In this document: piece after piece, positions 25,136 through 38,586 of the stretch | Numbering within the stretch: position 1 is the stretch's first letter | Layout: every line of letters starts with the position of its first letter | NCBI GenBank assembly: GCA_033439295.1 | Contig: JAVTLE010000010.1 | Span: forward strand, 1,240,001 to 1,304,000 | Source of the DNA: Deuterostichococcus epilithicus | Taxonomy: Eukaryota > Chlorophyta > Trebouxiophyceae > Prasiolales > Stichococcaceae | Direction: 5' to 3' | DNA length: 64,000 nucleotides | The notes under the pieces: generated by a model | The model's database searches: none | What the model was told of the DNA's origin: nothing | The model's input: only the letters and a program-made list of their open reading frames with translations | Position numbers and translations under genes: made by a program

Positions 25136-28100
25136 TCACGAGAAGAAGTAGGGGGACTCCTTGACTCCGTTCAGGTCCAGGTCCCCGCGCGGCGGCAGCG
25201 GGGGAAACTCGACGCCGGGGTGCTGCTCCTGGAATGACTCCAGCAGCTGCTCCAGCAGCGGCTGCGAGTGCAGCGCCACAAACTGCTCCCGCAGCAGCTC
25301 GTTCATGCGCGGCACGCTGCCGGCGTGCGTCCAGAAGGAGTCGTGCACGCCCGCAAACGCCAGCCCTGGATGGAAGTTCATGCACACACACACTCGTCAC
25401 AGGCGGCAGCTGCTGAATTAGGCAGCAGGGAGGAGGCGCTGCACAGGCGCTCCCCACCACTTGACACAGGCCCACAGCAGACTGCGAGCAGTTCAAGGCG
25501 CAGAGCACAGCCTGCACTGATTGCAGCGGGGCCGCCCACCTTCTTCGGAGCAGGCCAGCGCGGTGAGCATCATGTGCGACGAGTCGATGGAGTGGATGAA
25601 GTTGGGCGGGAAGGCGGAGCGCTGACGAGCCTTCATGACCGGCAAATTGTCCGAATGCTTCTCCAGAATCATGCTCTGCAGCATCGTCCGCACCTGCTGC
25701 TTCCGCATGTTCCTGCGCCACAGCGATGCAAGGGATTCGCATTCGATCAAACGTACAGCAGCACATGTGCAATTATGAGCGTTCCTCGTTGAACACCGTG
25801 CGGCTTGCAGAGGCATGTATCGAATCGTGCGGTTCGACGCGTAGCGCGAAGCAGTTCAAGAGCAGCCGCAACCAGGCACACCGCAGATGAGGTCCCGTTT
25901 GAGAGCGCCGGCCGGAATCTGCTGTCACGTGTGTCCTGGTGAGGCCAGCCAGGGGAGGCAGAGCGCTGCGCTGGGGGAGGCGCGCACCTGTAGGGCTGGA
26001 TGACGGGCAGGCCGAGCGGGGTGACCCACTTGACGGGCTTGTCCTCGCCGGCGACGACGGAGGCACAGTGCGCCAGCCAGCCCATGATGTCCTTCGCGCT
26101 CCTGAACATGTCCAGCAGGCTATCCAGCGTCACCTGCACACGGGCATCCGTGCTCAAGGGTCGGTGAGCTACGAATTCAAAATCGGATGATGACGTCACC
26201 TCGATTGATGACAACAATAAAGATGAAACCCTGAAACCGACAATGGGTTTGTGAGCCTGCTGCGACTTGTGAACAGCAGGATCAGGTTGTGCAGCGAGTG
26301 AGGCTCGGAGCCAGTCCTCATCTGGCAGACCATCTGCTGCCCGGGACGAGCGGAACAGCGCAGGTTCGGCAAGCCGCAAGCTGGCCCAGCAGGGGTCGCT
26401 CGAGCCCCGTTCCGGGCGGGCGCGCAGCGCACCCGGGCGGCGTAGCTGGCCGAGCGGAAGACGGTGGTGTCGTCCGTCCAGCCCTTGTCCTTCAGCCGGT
26501 TGGACATCTGCTGCCGTGCGCCGACGTAGGTGATGCCGTACACCGACGTCATCACCGTCTGCTTTACCTGCGGCCGCCAAAACGAAGGGTGTTGAAGGAG
26601 GTTGAGGGGATCATTGCGGTCTGCTTGACATGCGGCCAATGCCCGGAGGAGCACCCTGAGAGTACGGGGCGCCACGGTCATTCGAACCGGCCAGGGCTTG
26701 AGGACACTCGAGGGTTCGCATGCCAAACCACAACCTCCTGCACGATCTGCCGACCTACAGCTGTCAAGCCCAAATCAAGAATTCAGCCTCAAATATGCAG
26801 CATCTGCGCCGTGGCAGACGCGTCAGGCCTGTGCCTCATGGCTCGGCACAGCAAGCGTGTGCAAATCTGTTCATAAGCTTATGATCATGAGCCCCAGAAG
26901 ACACATTTTGGTTGTGATGAGCACACCAGCTTGCGGTCAATGAAGTCGTGTAGCAGTGGCGCCCACATGTGGCCGGCGGCACTGTCCTTGGCCACCTTGG
27001 CGCGCACAACGTTGGCGATCTCCGTGTACACGTCCTGCGAGCACACAACATGAGTGTTTTACCGAAGACTTTGCTTAGGGCTTTGGTGAAGGGACTGCCG
27101 GGGCCGAGTGTCCTGCTGAGGGCAAAGGGCATTCCGAGGACCGACTCGACCCCTGCCTCTTGCCAGAGGCAGTTGCGCTGCTGCCGGCGTGCTGTTCTTT
27201 GAAAGTGACGACCTCAGGGCTGTCTTTGCCCCTGGAATCAAGTCCCGTTTTATTGCGGGGACGCCGTCCGCATGCCGCTGCCGTCGCACAGGTGCTCCAG
27301 GGGGGCTGCTGCGCACGCAATGGCTGGCCCACAAAGTCAAAGACAAGGCGCAGACGTCTAGGCGACTGGCCGGCAGCAGCCACCACAGCTGTTGACCATT
27401 GCAGAGGCGCGCCTGCGGCCGGTCGGTAGGCGTGAGGTTGACGGCGTGACCGCCCCAGGCATCGCGCCCCAGCGCCGCATAGTGCTGCAGCCCGTTGCAG
27501 GAGCCGTCCTGGTGCACCGGCAGGCGACTGAGATAGGACTCCGGGTCGCCGGACCGCACCGCCGCCGCGATGTCAATGCACACCGCCAGCAGCTGCCATG
27601 GCTCGTCCGCGCCCAGCCACCTGTGGAGCACACATTGCGCGCTCGCTGGACGCTTCGAGATGATTGCACGGCTCGACAGCTCGACTGGACATGCCAGCTG
27701 ACTTTGCACCCAAGCTCTCGGCAGCGGGGTGAATCAGACTCTGGCAAGCGCACCACATCTCGCATCTGGGCCGAGGGGTCCGGCACAACACGGCTTCGAT
27801 GCAGAGATTTTCAAGCACTTGGTCGGGGTTCGGTATCTGCAGATACACACCACGTGGTCTCCGGGTTGAGCGGGTCGTCGGCTGTCTGCATGATCTGCTC
27901 CATGTGCTGCTCAGCAAACGCCGCCCGCTCGTCCATCGGCAGCTTGTCTGCGCCGCTGCCGTACAGGTTCGCCACCTGTGGCAGGGGTGTCGTAGTCCCT
28001 TTCAGAGCAGGATCAGGGAGCAGAGAGTCACGAATGTAATGCATGACCTTCCTGCCAGCGCAGACTGGGCTGCCAAGCCCCTCCCCACATCCGGAGCGGA

Positions 28101-31100
28101 CGGTGAGCGCGGCAGGAGCTGCAGCAGGAAACAGCTTCCAAGCTGGGGGCGCACCGCAGGCAAAGAAAGGAGGAGGAAACAGGCCACACACCGAGACTTG
28201 CAGCCAATACAGGCCGCGCGCCCCCAGCGGTCGCGCCTCTGCGAACAGCAGCAAGCCGCGGCAGACGTCTGAGCCCAGGTGGTTCAGGTGCGGGTGCATC
28301 GGGTAGGCGCGCCCCCGGAAGTCCAGCGAGTGCGGGTAGTAGAACGCCGGCTCGTCGGCAAACTCCCGCGCGACGGCCAGCTTGTACTCGATGTCGCAGC
28401 GCTGCGAGAACTGCAGGCGGACACAGGAGTCGTCGCTTCAAGCCACACACTCCACGTCGCAGCGCTGCGAGAGCCGCGCGGTTAAGAGACAGCAGAATGG
28501 CAGAAGCCTTCAGGCAGAAAACCGCCAAACAGAGCCTCGATAGGCGGCCGGAGGAAAGACGGCCCCACGAGGAGCATACTGACTCCGCCGGCATGACCCC
28601 GCAAATTGGAGGGCCTGACCTGACCTCCTCTGTGCATGCACCGCATGGGCGGCAGACACGCGCCGCATGTGTCACCCTGCCGTGGCAGCACATTTCCAGC
28701 CGTCCATAGTAGAGACAGCACAGCAGGCGGGACAGGAGGCACACCGCCTCATCTCGCTCCTTCTTTGCCCGCAGATGCTCCCACCGCACATGCTTCGTCT
28801 CGATTGCCGACGCCGGCCCAAACTGCATCAGCACAGCGAGTGGACTCGTGTCACGCCAAGGCCATCAAAGCCGCGCCGACGGGTTTAGAGCAACATGGCA
28901 GTTTTGTGGCGAACTCGAACACCGCGATCACTATGGCTGTCCAATGGCTCGCTTGAAGAAGCCCTTGGAGTGCCTCTCTGTGCACGGCAGCTTGACGCTG
29001 TTCCCAGCAGCCACAGCAGAGGAGGGCTGTATCGACGAGCAGGCTTGCTTCAGGAGCCAGACCAATGTCAAGGCGATAGGGGAAGTTGAAAGCCAGTGTG
29101 TGTTAGGGAGGCGTGAAGATCGTCTCAAAAACGAAAGGGGCTGAAAAGGGAAAGGGGCGCACGTGGGCGAGCAGCTGGTTGACCGTCGACACGGTGCGGA
29201 AGCGCTGCGGCAGCTGAGGGTCCTCCAGCGGCGGCGGCACGTCGCGAGTCGGCAGCCCCGCATAGCTGCCGCCGGCGTCCCACGCCGCCTGTGCCGCCGC
29301 CAGCACCCGCTGGTTTATGCGCCAGCCGACGCTGCCCAGCACGTTCAGCGCTCTGTACACCTGCCGCCGTGTGTCAAGGAGCGAAGGGGTTGAGTGCCGA
29401 GTCTGATGGCGCACCGAGCGTGCGGGAATCAACAATCGGGTATGTAGACACACCCGAGCGGCGCAGGGGCCTCCTCCCAGCGATATAGCAAGCGGATGCT
29501 CTGCGGGAGTCAGGTTGCACCCACCTGGGAGGCGCCGGGGGCGGCGCGGGCCTGCTATGCCCGCAGAGATCCGCCTCGTCCAGCAGCCGCCGGTCCGCCT
29601 CAGAGGTCAGGAATCGAGAATTGGGCCTCCGGGCACAGGGAGCGGATGGCCTGCTGGAGTCGAGCTGCACCCACCTGGGAGGCGCCGGGGCCGGCGCCCG
29701 CCTCCATGTCGCGGTCCGCCTCCTCCAGCAGCTTCCGGTTGGCCTGCTGCTCACGAGTGCGCATGACAAAGGAGCGCACGGTGAGGTGCGCGCCCGTGTT
29801 GGCGTTGCGCCAGGGGACGGGCTCCACCAGCATCGGCTTGAACTTGGGGAACGCCGTCTTGGCGATCTGCGGTGAACGTGGAGGGACTTTCTTTGAGCGG
29901 CTTGTCCGTGGGCGTCCGGCAGCGGGGTGGAGCTTGCTGCGGCCGGGCACAGGGGGGATTGGTGCTGATGCGCCGCAACGTACGCGCAGTCATGTGCCAG
30001 CGGCCGAGCGGCACTGCGAGGCTTGGCAGGCCTGCTCCGTCGTTCCTGACGCCAGGCCCTACTGGTGGATGCTCGACAACCCCTCTCTCCGGGGGTGCGG
30101 CGTCACGAGCGCAATCACGCACGCGACTCCTCGGCTGGAGTGCCTCGAGGTATGGGTACTTGTGGAAAAAACAGTGCACCTCCTCGTTGGCCTCGATCTG
30201 GCGCAGCACCGCTGGGTGGCAGACCAGGTATCCGGTGCGCTTGACGCGCCCCGGGCCACGCTCCATCACGGTCTCCTGCCGGAAGGCGCGCACGGTCGAG
30301 CCGTTGGGCAGCGGCGTCTCCGCCGCATCTATCAGCAGCTCTGCCAGCTTGGCGCCCACCTGTGCGGCAGTGCGACTTCCTCAGCTTTCTGCTTCCTGCC
30401 GGAAGGCGCGGACGCTCGAGCCGCAGTGGCGTCGCTGCAGAATGAACTACCAGCTCCGCCAACGTGGCGCCCATCTGTTTCACGGTCAGGAGCGTTCCAA
30501 GACTCTTGTTAGGACATCCCTCTCGTACGCTTTCGAGCCTGACGAGCTTCGGCAGTTGCTTGAACGCACTGGCGCCCGAGCAATCTGCTCATAGAGAGAT
30601 GGTGAGCTGTGCAAAGTGCGGAGAGAAAGGTGTAGCAAAGGAAACAATCCTGGCACGCTGGTCGGAGCAGAGCAAATGAGAGCGATAATAAACAAATCAC
30701 CTTGATGAGCACGGCGACCGACCAGGAAGCCTCGTCGCCCAGGGCAATGCGCGCATGCTTTTTCAGGGCCCGCGTCGCCTCGCTCTTGCTCTTCCAGGGC
30801 TGCGCCATGGCCCACCGGTTGCGCGTCTGCTTTGCCCGCGTCGCAAACTCCGCATCGTCCTGTGGTTTGTTCAACATCAGTTCTGTCGAATCATGCAGCC
30901 CAGAGGTGGACCGTGAGAAGCTTGCAGTAGCAGGCCGCGACTGCCAGTCATGCGAGTGCTGCATCATGTAGCGTGTTGAGGTGGTGACAACGGGTGTTTG
31001 CCCAGACTGTCCGGGGAAAGCTGCCCAAGGAGCGACTTCAGAGCGTGCAGCAGGCAGAAACCTGACAGTGCAGGGGGAGAAGAGGGCGAGGGGACGACAG

Positions 31101-34040
31101 GGATCGGTTGCAGTTGGGAGGGGTCCCACCCTGGAGACCTTGAACCAGTCCTTGACGTCGGGCGGCAGCGCCTCGCCGAGCTCTCGGAAGCGGGCGCGCC
31201 ACGACTCCGCATCGTACGGCGAGAACTCCGCGACGCCCTTCTCCGCCAGCGCCTCCTTTGCCGCCTTGCCCTCCTGGATCAGCCTGCGGCCAGGGATGCG
31301 CGCGTCGGGAGGCGTTGGCAGCAGCTTGTCGTGCACATTGCGATGGCTGCTCAAGGCTGGGCCGGCGTCCCCGGACGCTGAACATCGTTAGCATGGACCC
31401 TGGCACGGTTCACGGAGATGGCAGACAGACTGGCGGTGCGGGCTGGGCGTGGCAAGACAGAGGGTGCGTAGCCAGGGCCTGTCACTGTCCATGCTTCGAC
31501 GCTGACTGCATCCGCCCATGCGCTGATGGAAAGGGGTTCAGGCCCAGCTCGTCCCGAAAGTCCCGGAAGCGCACTTGGACAGGTCGCGGCGGCGCTGGTT
31601 GTCCTCCCGCACCTTCTTCTTCAGCTGCTCCAGGTGGACCTGTTGCTGCACCGCCTGCGGCAGCACGGGAAGCAGGAAGCAGAAAGCAATGAGTGAGGCT
31701 AGTGGCGAGCGCTTTTCTCCGCTGCAGCTGCCGACGCCAGCACAATGATGTCGTGCATCTGCCACAGCTGCCGCAGGGGCTTTGCCAAGACGGCTGCAGC
31801 CCGGTGCCCGACGTGGTCCCGCGCTTTCAGACCATCTGGGCGCATGGCCGCATTGACAGTGCGGCTTGGGTATCAGGCTGGACATGCCCACCTTGCCCAG
31901 GGTGTTGGTGACTGTCGCCATGCGCACCCTGCCATTCGCGGTCTCGTTCCGCCAGTGGGACAGGATCGAGTTGAGCGTGTCTGCAGACGCATGAAACATC
32001 ACCTCAGTGCCTGACCGCCGCGAGCCTTAGGCAGCCAGCTGCGGTCAGCGGCGGTGTGCATCCAACCCTCAGTCGGCCGGGTCCGGAGCGCAGCCTCAAT
32101 AGCAGTGTGCATTGCCACCCCTGCGCTCCCGAGCTCGGGGATCAAGCAGGGACGCTTTTCTCCACAATTCAGGGGCTTTGCTGGACGATGCAAGGTGTTT
32201 AGGGTGTTAGCAAGCGCACAGTTGATGGCGATCACGGCGAGGTACTTTGGCTCCAGCAGGCAGAAGTAGGGGCCATACACTGTGACGTCCATGTGCGGCA
32301 CGCCCTGCAGGATCTGCGGTGCGCGGCAGACAGCGAAATCCTCTGAACCCAGCTCCTCTGTATCATGCAGATTGCCGCAAAGGACTGCCCGTCCGCCTAT
32401 CGCCATGCATCAGCATTCCAACCCTGACAAATGGTTGCATCGAGGCGGCAACCGCGCGGGTCATGATGAGCGCCTAACCGCCAACGAGCCGCAGGACAAG
32501 GAGCAGAAGGGTGGCGTACAGCAATGTGCGAGAACCGATATACAAGCGGGCCTACCTCGTCCTGCTCCTGCTGGATGCGCTGCGTGACGGCGGGGAACCA
32601 GTGCCGCATAACTGCCTGCGATGGGCCCATAGCAGCCGCATCTGAGCGGTCCTTTGCGCTTGCCGAAGCTTCCTCATACTCCCTCACCTACGGCACAGTT
32701 CGGTGCATGGCCATCTGACACGGCGCCTCAGCCCAAGTCACTGCTTTCCGTGAGGTGATAGAATTGACGGCAGCAAAGTCCGCCAATGCCGGTGCAGGCT
32801 GAAAGGCTGTCCCATGCGACAAGGCGTTCCCATGCAACAGGAAGCACTTGACCTGGGCGCTCTGCCAGCCATGCGGCCGTCTGCAGGCGCCAGCCGTGGT
32901 CGCACGTGAACAGAGTTGTCTGTCATGTGACTGTCACATGGCTTGCAAGCGCTTCTTACAACGGCCATGCTCTGGTGCACCACGACCCAGGCTGACACAG
33001 TGTCCATGGGTGCCAATCCGTGGCCGTTCCCAGTGAACGACCCGGCTCCAAGCACAGACTGTAAGATAACCCTGACGCACCGCATCGCGAAGCACCGATG
33101 TCTCCTTGTCCAGCTGCCGCCCCCACTGCCGGAAGTACTCCGCCCTCGACTCCTCGCTCTCATGCCGCATCGTCTGCGGCGAGAGGGCCCAGGGACGTTA
33201 CACCTCCCGAGACAGAAGGTCCCGAATAACACTTTTTCGAAAGGTGCTTTCCGGAAACAAAGCGCCGATGATCAGTAGGAACATCATCAGGACAGGTCGC
33301 CAGCTGCCGTGAGGAACGACAGGGCCAAGTGTCCCGTACAGCTCCTGTCAGTACCAAACGCCGCGGCATGCTGCCATGTGCTGGAGCGGCGGCCTTACCG
33401 AGATCGGCGCGATGCTGTAGTGCATCTCGTTCTCATGGTAGCTGCGAAATTTGCCCTTCGCCTGCCGCTGCGTCTGCTCCTGGAACTCGTGCAGCGCCGT
33501 CAGCAGGGCAAAGCGGGCGTCGCCAGCCTGCGACCCAGCCAGGACTCGGTGGAGCTGTCCATACGACTGCGCAGCAGCCTCCATTGGGGTTTCGTATTCA
33601 TACAAAGCCTTTCATTTGGAAGTGTGTGTGCGCTTGCACGATGCAGGATCATCTGCACAAATGCAGCGTGGTTTGTAGTTGGGGATTTCAGCAGGCACGA
33701 CGAGCACCTGCTCATTGGGGTTGTCCGACAGGTCCTGCAACTTCTGGCTGAGCTGATCATCATGCAGCTCATCCGTGTCCTCGGGCTCCGTCTCCACCGC
33801 CGGCGCGGCACTGGCGGACAGTCCCCGCCCCGGCCCGCAGCCGCCGCGGCCGCCGTCACGGTTGCCGCCGCCGCCGCCATGCCGCCACTGGCCCTGCGCG
33901 AACGCCTGCTGCAGTGCCGACCGGGCCGCTGGCTCTGACGAGGCTGCAGAGGTGGAGGCGCTCGCGTGCGAGGTGCGGCGGGCCGCCTGTGCTAACAGGC
34001 TTGCAGCGCACCGCCCGACACCCTGCCAGCCGCTGCTCAT
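25136..34040 (-). CDS. RPOT: Phage-type (T7-like) organelle RNA polymerase, probably mitochondrial
   Basis: This is a single-subunit DNA-directed RNA polymerase that transcribes organelle genes. The ATG at 34040 opens an Ala/Ser/Arg-rich presequence ([18 protein letters not shown]) typical of organelle import. About twenty exons follow, including [20 protein letters not shown] (about 32250), [20 protein letters not shown] (about 29830), [20 protein letters not shown] (about 29340), [20 protein letters not shown] (about 28260-28330), [17 protein letters not shown]-like [19 protein letters not shown] (about 27455-27515, catalytic motif B region), [20 protein letters not shown] (about 26515-26570), [15 protein letters not shown] (about 25571-25615) and [11 protein letters not shown] (about 25320-25350, catalytic Asp). 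The protein ends [12 protein letters not shown], the usual C-terminus of the family, with the stop at 25136-25138. All palm motifs are present. Chlorophytes normally have one such enzyme, in mitochondria. Two introns contain decayed exon copies, listed separately. Confidence 0.92.
29491..29600 (-). repeat. Duplicated copy of an RPOT exon 3' end with conserved splice donor
   Basis: This matches the real exon end at 29641-29752, including the cctcccag/gtgggtgc donor. The copy would encode [11 protein letters not shown] where the real exon has [11 protein letters not shown], and then drifts out of frame. It lies in the following intron. Confidence 0.75.
30394..30478 (-). repeat. Duplicated copy of an RPOT exon start
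   Basis: This matches the start of the real exon at about 30278-30361 ([17 protein letters not shown] versus [17 protein letters not shown]). A small deletion then breaks the frame. It sits just upstream of the real exon in the gene's own direction and is probably a decayed exon duplication. Confidence 0.75.
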
Positions 34041-34569
34041 GCGCTGCCACAGGGACCTGAGCGTGCTATCGCAAGCACGACATCGCTAGCGGCCTCTACT
34101 GGTGACGAATGACAGGCACCAAGCGATTGCGCCGGTCGCAGCGTTGCACGCGAGTGGTGCTGCTGGTGCTGCTGGCACGTCGACAGCCGATGGACGTCGG
34201 TAGCTCGCACCCCGAAGTGGCCAACCTCTCAGCAGAAACGTTTCGTGTCGATAGTTGCTACACTTCGCGACCGCTTTGCACCCAGATTTCCACAGTAATG
34301 AGTGGGAAGCGTCTTCAGAGCACGCAAATCCTGTGAATAATGCGTGTCCTGCAAGACAGTCGCGGGTGCAAGGCGAGCTGCCGGCAATCGATCAGGTGGT
34401 AGCAGATGAATCCCAAACAAACGCAAAATGACATCACCCAGCTTGCGTTGCCATGCGCAGCATCAGCGGCGGGTGGTAGAAGGGGCGATGCAGGTACACC
34501 TGAAACTCCGGTAGCATGTTTGCCAATGCCTGCTTGCAGGCGCAATGGCACCACCACAAAGTTGCAATC
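34041..34569. promoter_or_regulatory. Shared upstream region of RPOT (-) and DPH2 (+)
   Basis: 529 bp lie between the two start codons (475 bp if DPH2 starts at the in-frame ATG at 34516). There is no exon signal. Both genes are housekeeping, which fits a bidirectional promoter. No motif was assigned. Confidence 0.5.
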
Positions 34570-37500
34570 ATGGGTGCCACAATCACCGAGTGGGACATTG
34601 AGGGCACGGCTCGGTACCTAGTGCAGAGGGGATTTCGACGGCCGGCGCTGCAGTTTCCGGACGAGCATCTGGCCGACTGCAAGTTTGTCGCGGATGCCGT
34701 GCAGTCGCGCTGCGAGCAACTGGGCCATCTGGTTCAGGTCAGACATCCGTCAAGCGTGCGTGCACGGCATTACGGTTGCAGCTGCGCGACGCGCGTGCAC
34801 CTGACATTTGGTGGTTGATTTGCAGGTGTTTGTATTGGCAGACACCTCATACAACAGCTCTGGCGTCGACGAAGTGGCGGCGGAGCATGCCGGTGCCGAC
34901 TGCGTGGTGCGTCATCACGCTGCCGTCCAATACACCCATGACAGTGTGGCGTGAACAGCTGCTCACCGCATGGAAAACTTTGTCAAACTAACGACTCTGC
35001 TGCCTTACGTGCAGGTGCACTACGGGCCTGCGTCGCTGAGCGCCCTCTCGCGGCTGCCGTCCTACTTTGTGTTCCGCCGGGTGCTGCTCAACGCCCGCGC
35101 GTGCGCACAGCAGATCCTGCGGCATGCGGCGGACCCAGAGCGGAGCCCAGGCCACCGGGCAGTCCTGGTGCTGCTGGACCAGCCCTTTGCGCATGCAGTG
35201 GTTGAGCTGCGGCGGCACATCGACATGGCCGTTCAGTCGGCAGCCGCCGCTGCGCCTGCAACAGACCCAGCGGCAGCAGCGGCAGCGGACTCGGCCGCGG
35301 AGCCAGCAGCCGCACAGGCGGCGCCCGTCATCCCGGTCATCGTAGCAGACACGCGGGCGGGGCCACTAGAGCCCACAGGCATGGCTGCACCGCGGGGGCG
35401 GGACTCGGCTGACGCTGCTCAGCAGGGCAGCTGTGGGTGCCGGACAGGGGTGAGTTGTGTATTAAATGTGTACTCGTCTTGTTGGCTGCTGAAGCACCAC
35501 TCCTGCAGTGACTGGCGCCCTCGTATCCCCTACCTCCCTGTGGACCTTGCGGTGCACCACTCACAGCAACAGGGGACATGAAAAGCCCTTCCGATCTCGG
35601 TAGGATGGCGCCCAAGCTGAACCCCCTCAGCGCACGGAGGCAGCAGCAGCAGCGGCGGCGCCAGCTGAGGCAGCGCCAGACACAGCTGCCGCAGCAGTAT
35701 CAGCGCCGCCGGACCCTGGCTCGCCCGCCACTGGATGTCAGCCTGCGGACGGCCCGGCACCGCAGGCGGCAGTGATGCACGCCGGCACACCCTCAGGAGC
35801 TCGGCCCGCATCACCACCGCGAGACGACGCCGGCGCCGCCGCGGCGGGCCTGTCCTGGTCGCTGCCGCACGACATCGCCTTCGAGGATGTCTGGCCGGTG
35901 TGGGTGGGCGCCGCAGACTCACCCGGGCTGCGGCAGCTGCAGCTGGTGCACAGCCGCTGCTCCTGGGCTGTGCTGGACCCAGGTCGGCTGGACGCCGGTG
36001 CGACTGAAACAGGTGTGTGGTCAACGATCGAGCAATGAATCGATGTTGCAAATGCTGCGAATCTCGCAACCTGTGCATGTTTGGTGCGGCGTCTTGATCT
36101 ACAGCTCTGGCGCAGGCTCCGCACATTCGCTGGCAATCAGCTGGAAAACAGTTTGATAAGCTACTATCTGTATCTTTCCTCTGACGATGCGCACCAGGCA
36201 ATGCCACAGCAGCACGGCGTGCCGCTGGAGCTGCAACGCAGGCTGCTGCTTGCTCATGCACTCCGCGGCCGTCAGCCTTACAGTGCACAGACGAAGCTGT
36301 CTTCACGAACTTGACGATCCTCGCAGGATGCGCCGGCGCCTGGCAGCACGGAGTGCCGCCCGAGCTGCGGCGCACGCTGCAGCGGCGGTACTTCCTGGTG
36401 GAGAAGGCACGGGACGCCAACATCGTGGGCATCCTGGTCGGTACGCTCGGCGTCGCGGGCTACCTGCAGGCCATCGAGCGCCTGCGCTCCCTCATACAGA
36501 GGTGACGGCATCTGCTCGTGATTTCGCAGGACAAGACACGGGTACTGCCATGTGCCCGACCATGCCCATACGACTGATGGTCTCTCTAATTGCGCGTGGG
36601 CTGGTGAGGGACGAGGCACAGCTCGAGCCACCAGGATCATGACGCGGCACAGGCGCCCAGCGTCCAGCGCCTCGCAAACATGCCCTGGCTGTCTCCGACA
36701 GCAGCTGCTCACGGATCCTGCTGTGTTGCTGGTGACGGTTGGGCTGCCTCTCTTCTTCACGCAATGCCCGTTCCCCCCTTGCAGCGCCGGCAAGAAGGCG
36801 TACACCTTCCTCATGGGGAAACCCAACCCGGCAAAGCTGGCCAACTTCCCCGAGGTGGAGGTCTTCGTGCTGGTGGCCGACCCGGAAGGCCTCATCCTCG
36901 ACAGCAAGGTGCGCCGGGTTTTAGGGGAGCCCCTTGCGTGACAGTCACCACTTCGAAGGGAAGTCTGGCTGCGACTCCATCATGCACGGCTGCTTGGCAT
37001 TCCCAAGTTGACCCCAAGTTGGCGCATGCCGGCAGCAGCAGTGGCGCATATGGGCTTGGTGACCGCCTGTTGCTAGACTCTCGCACGTCTAGGGCACTGC
37101 AAGAGCAGTCTGTGTGGTCACGCAGGAGTTCTACGCGCCTATCATCACGGCGTATGAGGCGCACATCGCTTTCACGCCGGGGCAGGCCTGGACCGGCGAC
37201 TACCGCACAGACTTCGCCTGCCTGCTGGTGAGCAGTATATCTGCCAAATGCGCCTCACCTTCCTCTGAAACGAAAGGATCTCCTTTCTTGGGAAAGGACA
37301 GCAGGATGGAGGATGGTGTGTGGGACAAATAAGCTTGTGGTATGCATCGTCGAGCAGCTCCACCGCTGAAAACGCAGGACAGGCACGCTTGTAGAGATAA
37401 AAATGCAGACAAGGCCAGCTGCCGCCTACACGCAGCGGAGTCGTGGTGCTGCAGGCCGCTGAGTCGCTGGTGTGTGGCCGGTCAGCAGAACAGCATGCCA

Positions 37501-38126
37501 GGCATGCCAGGCAATGGCGCACCCGTGACGTGTCTCAGGCACGGTGCATCAAGCCCCAACTTACGCGCGACTGTTATACTGGGAGTGCTGATGTGCCAGA
37601 GGTCGTTTGCAGGAGGACGCATTGGCAGGAGACGCGGCAGCGGATGCTGAGAGCCCCAGGTGGTCGCTGCTGGACGGCCGGCTCCGTGGCGACGCCACAG
37701 AGACAAGCGTGCCACCCGCCGCGTTGGCGTCGGCACTGGTAGCGCGTCCAAAGATGCAGCTCTCCGCAGCCAAAGGCGCGTTCGCACGCGCCGCACTCCT
37801 TCCCTGTCACACCGGTTCGGGAGTGCGATGCTCACCCACCTCGCAAACACCTGCATGCTCTCGATGGTCAGCTGCAGCTTGCATCATTTGCAGATGAGTC
37901 GCTGGAGGCTTTGTTGGCAGGTGCCCTTGTGATCGGTGGCTGTTCTCCACCATCTGCAGGCGGGACGCTGGAGGTGACGTCAGCAGCGGAGTACCTGCAG
38001 GGCCGCCGCACCTACCAGGGCCTGGAAGCAGACCCGCTGGAGGCGCTGAAGCCCGTGGGGCCCATCAGGCAGGGGCGCACCGGCAGGGCGGCGCAGTACC
38101 AGGCCGAGGGTCAAAACGCAACATGA
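34570..38126 (+). CDS. DPH2: Diphthamide biosynthesis protein 2 (DPH1/DPH2 family)
   Basis: DPH2 partners DPH1 in the radical-SAM-type step that transfers 3-amino-3-carboxypropyl from SAM to a histidine of elongation factor 2. Exons read [20 protein letters not shown] and [17 protein letters not shown] (34570 onward), [20 protein letters not shown] (about 34826), a donor after AGADCV, then [20 protein letters not shown] (about 35014). Splicing here rebuilds the family block [21 protein letters not shown]. An Ala-rich insert follows, then [20 protein letters not shown] (about 35855), [20 protein letters not shown] and TLGVAGYL (about 36385-36470), [20 protein letters not shown] (about 36795), [20 protein letters not shown] (about 37115) and the C-terminal RTYQGLE (about 38010). 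The stop is at 38124-38126. The cysteines usual at the SCCVDE and ACLSP positions are absent. The start could also be 34516. Confidence 0.88.
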
Positions 38127-38586
38127 GTTGGCGTCGTGTGGCCAGCTGAGTTTGGCAAGCTGAGCAGTGTTGAGCTCGAGCTCCAGAGACAGATTAGCGC
38201 CTTGCGAAATGCGGTCGGTCACCAACAACTTTCGAGCTGGTCGAACCTGGCTGGACAAACGAAACACCACACACGCTGCAAATATCAGAAACGTGCTGCA
38301 AGAGCAGCGGCCAATGCCGACTGGGCGATCAGCTCATCAACACCTAGAATCCGATGGCATGGCAGAAGCTGCTCAAACTGTTCTGCAGGTATTTCCTGGA
38401 CGATGCCATACAACACTCCATCCAGCCCAGGTTGTCCTGCTGATTGCCATGAGAAACCTGGCGCTCATCTGATGTTGTATAGCTTCTATGAGTCGGCCAG
38501 CGCATGCTCGACCGTGCCTGGAGCCCTGCCAGTCACCCTCACGGCTGCCCGCCAGCCACGCTATGGTTGCCCATCCAACCCACAAC
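38127..38586. other. Convergent 3' intergenic region
   Basis: This lies between the DPH2 stop and the stop of the opposing helical-protein gene. No exon, hairpin terminator or TGTAA signal was noticed. Confidence 0.4.
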
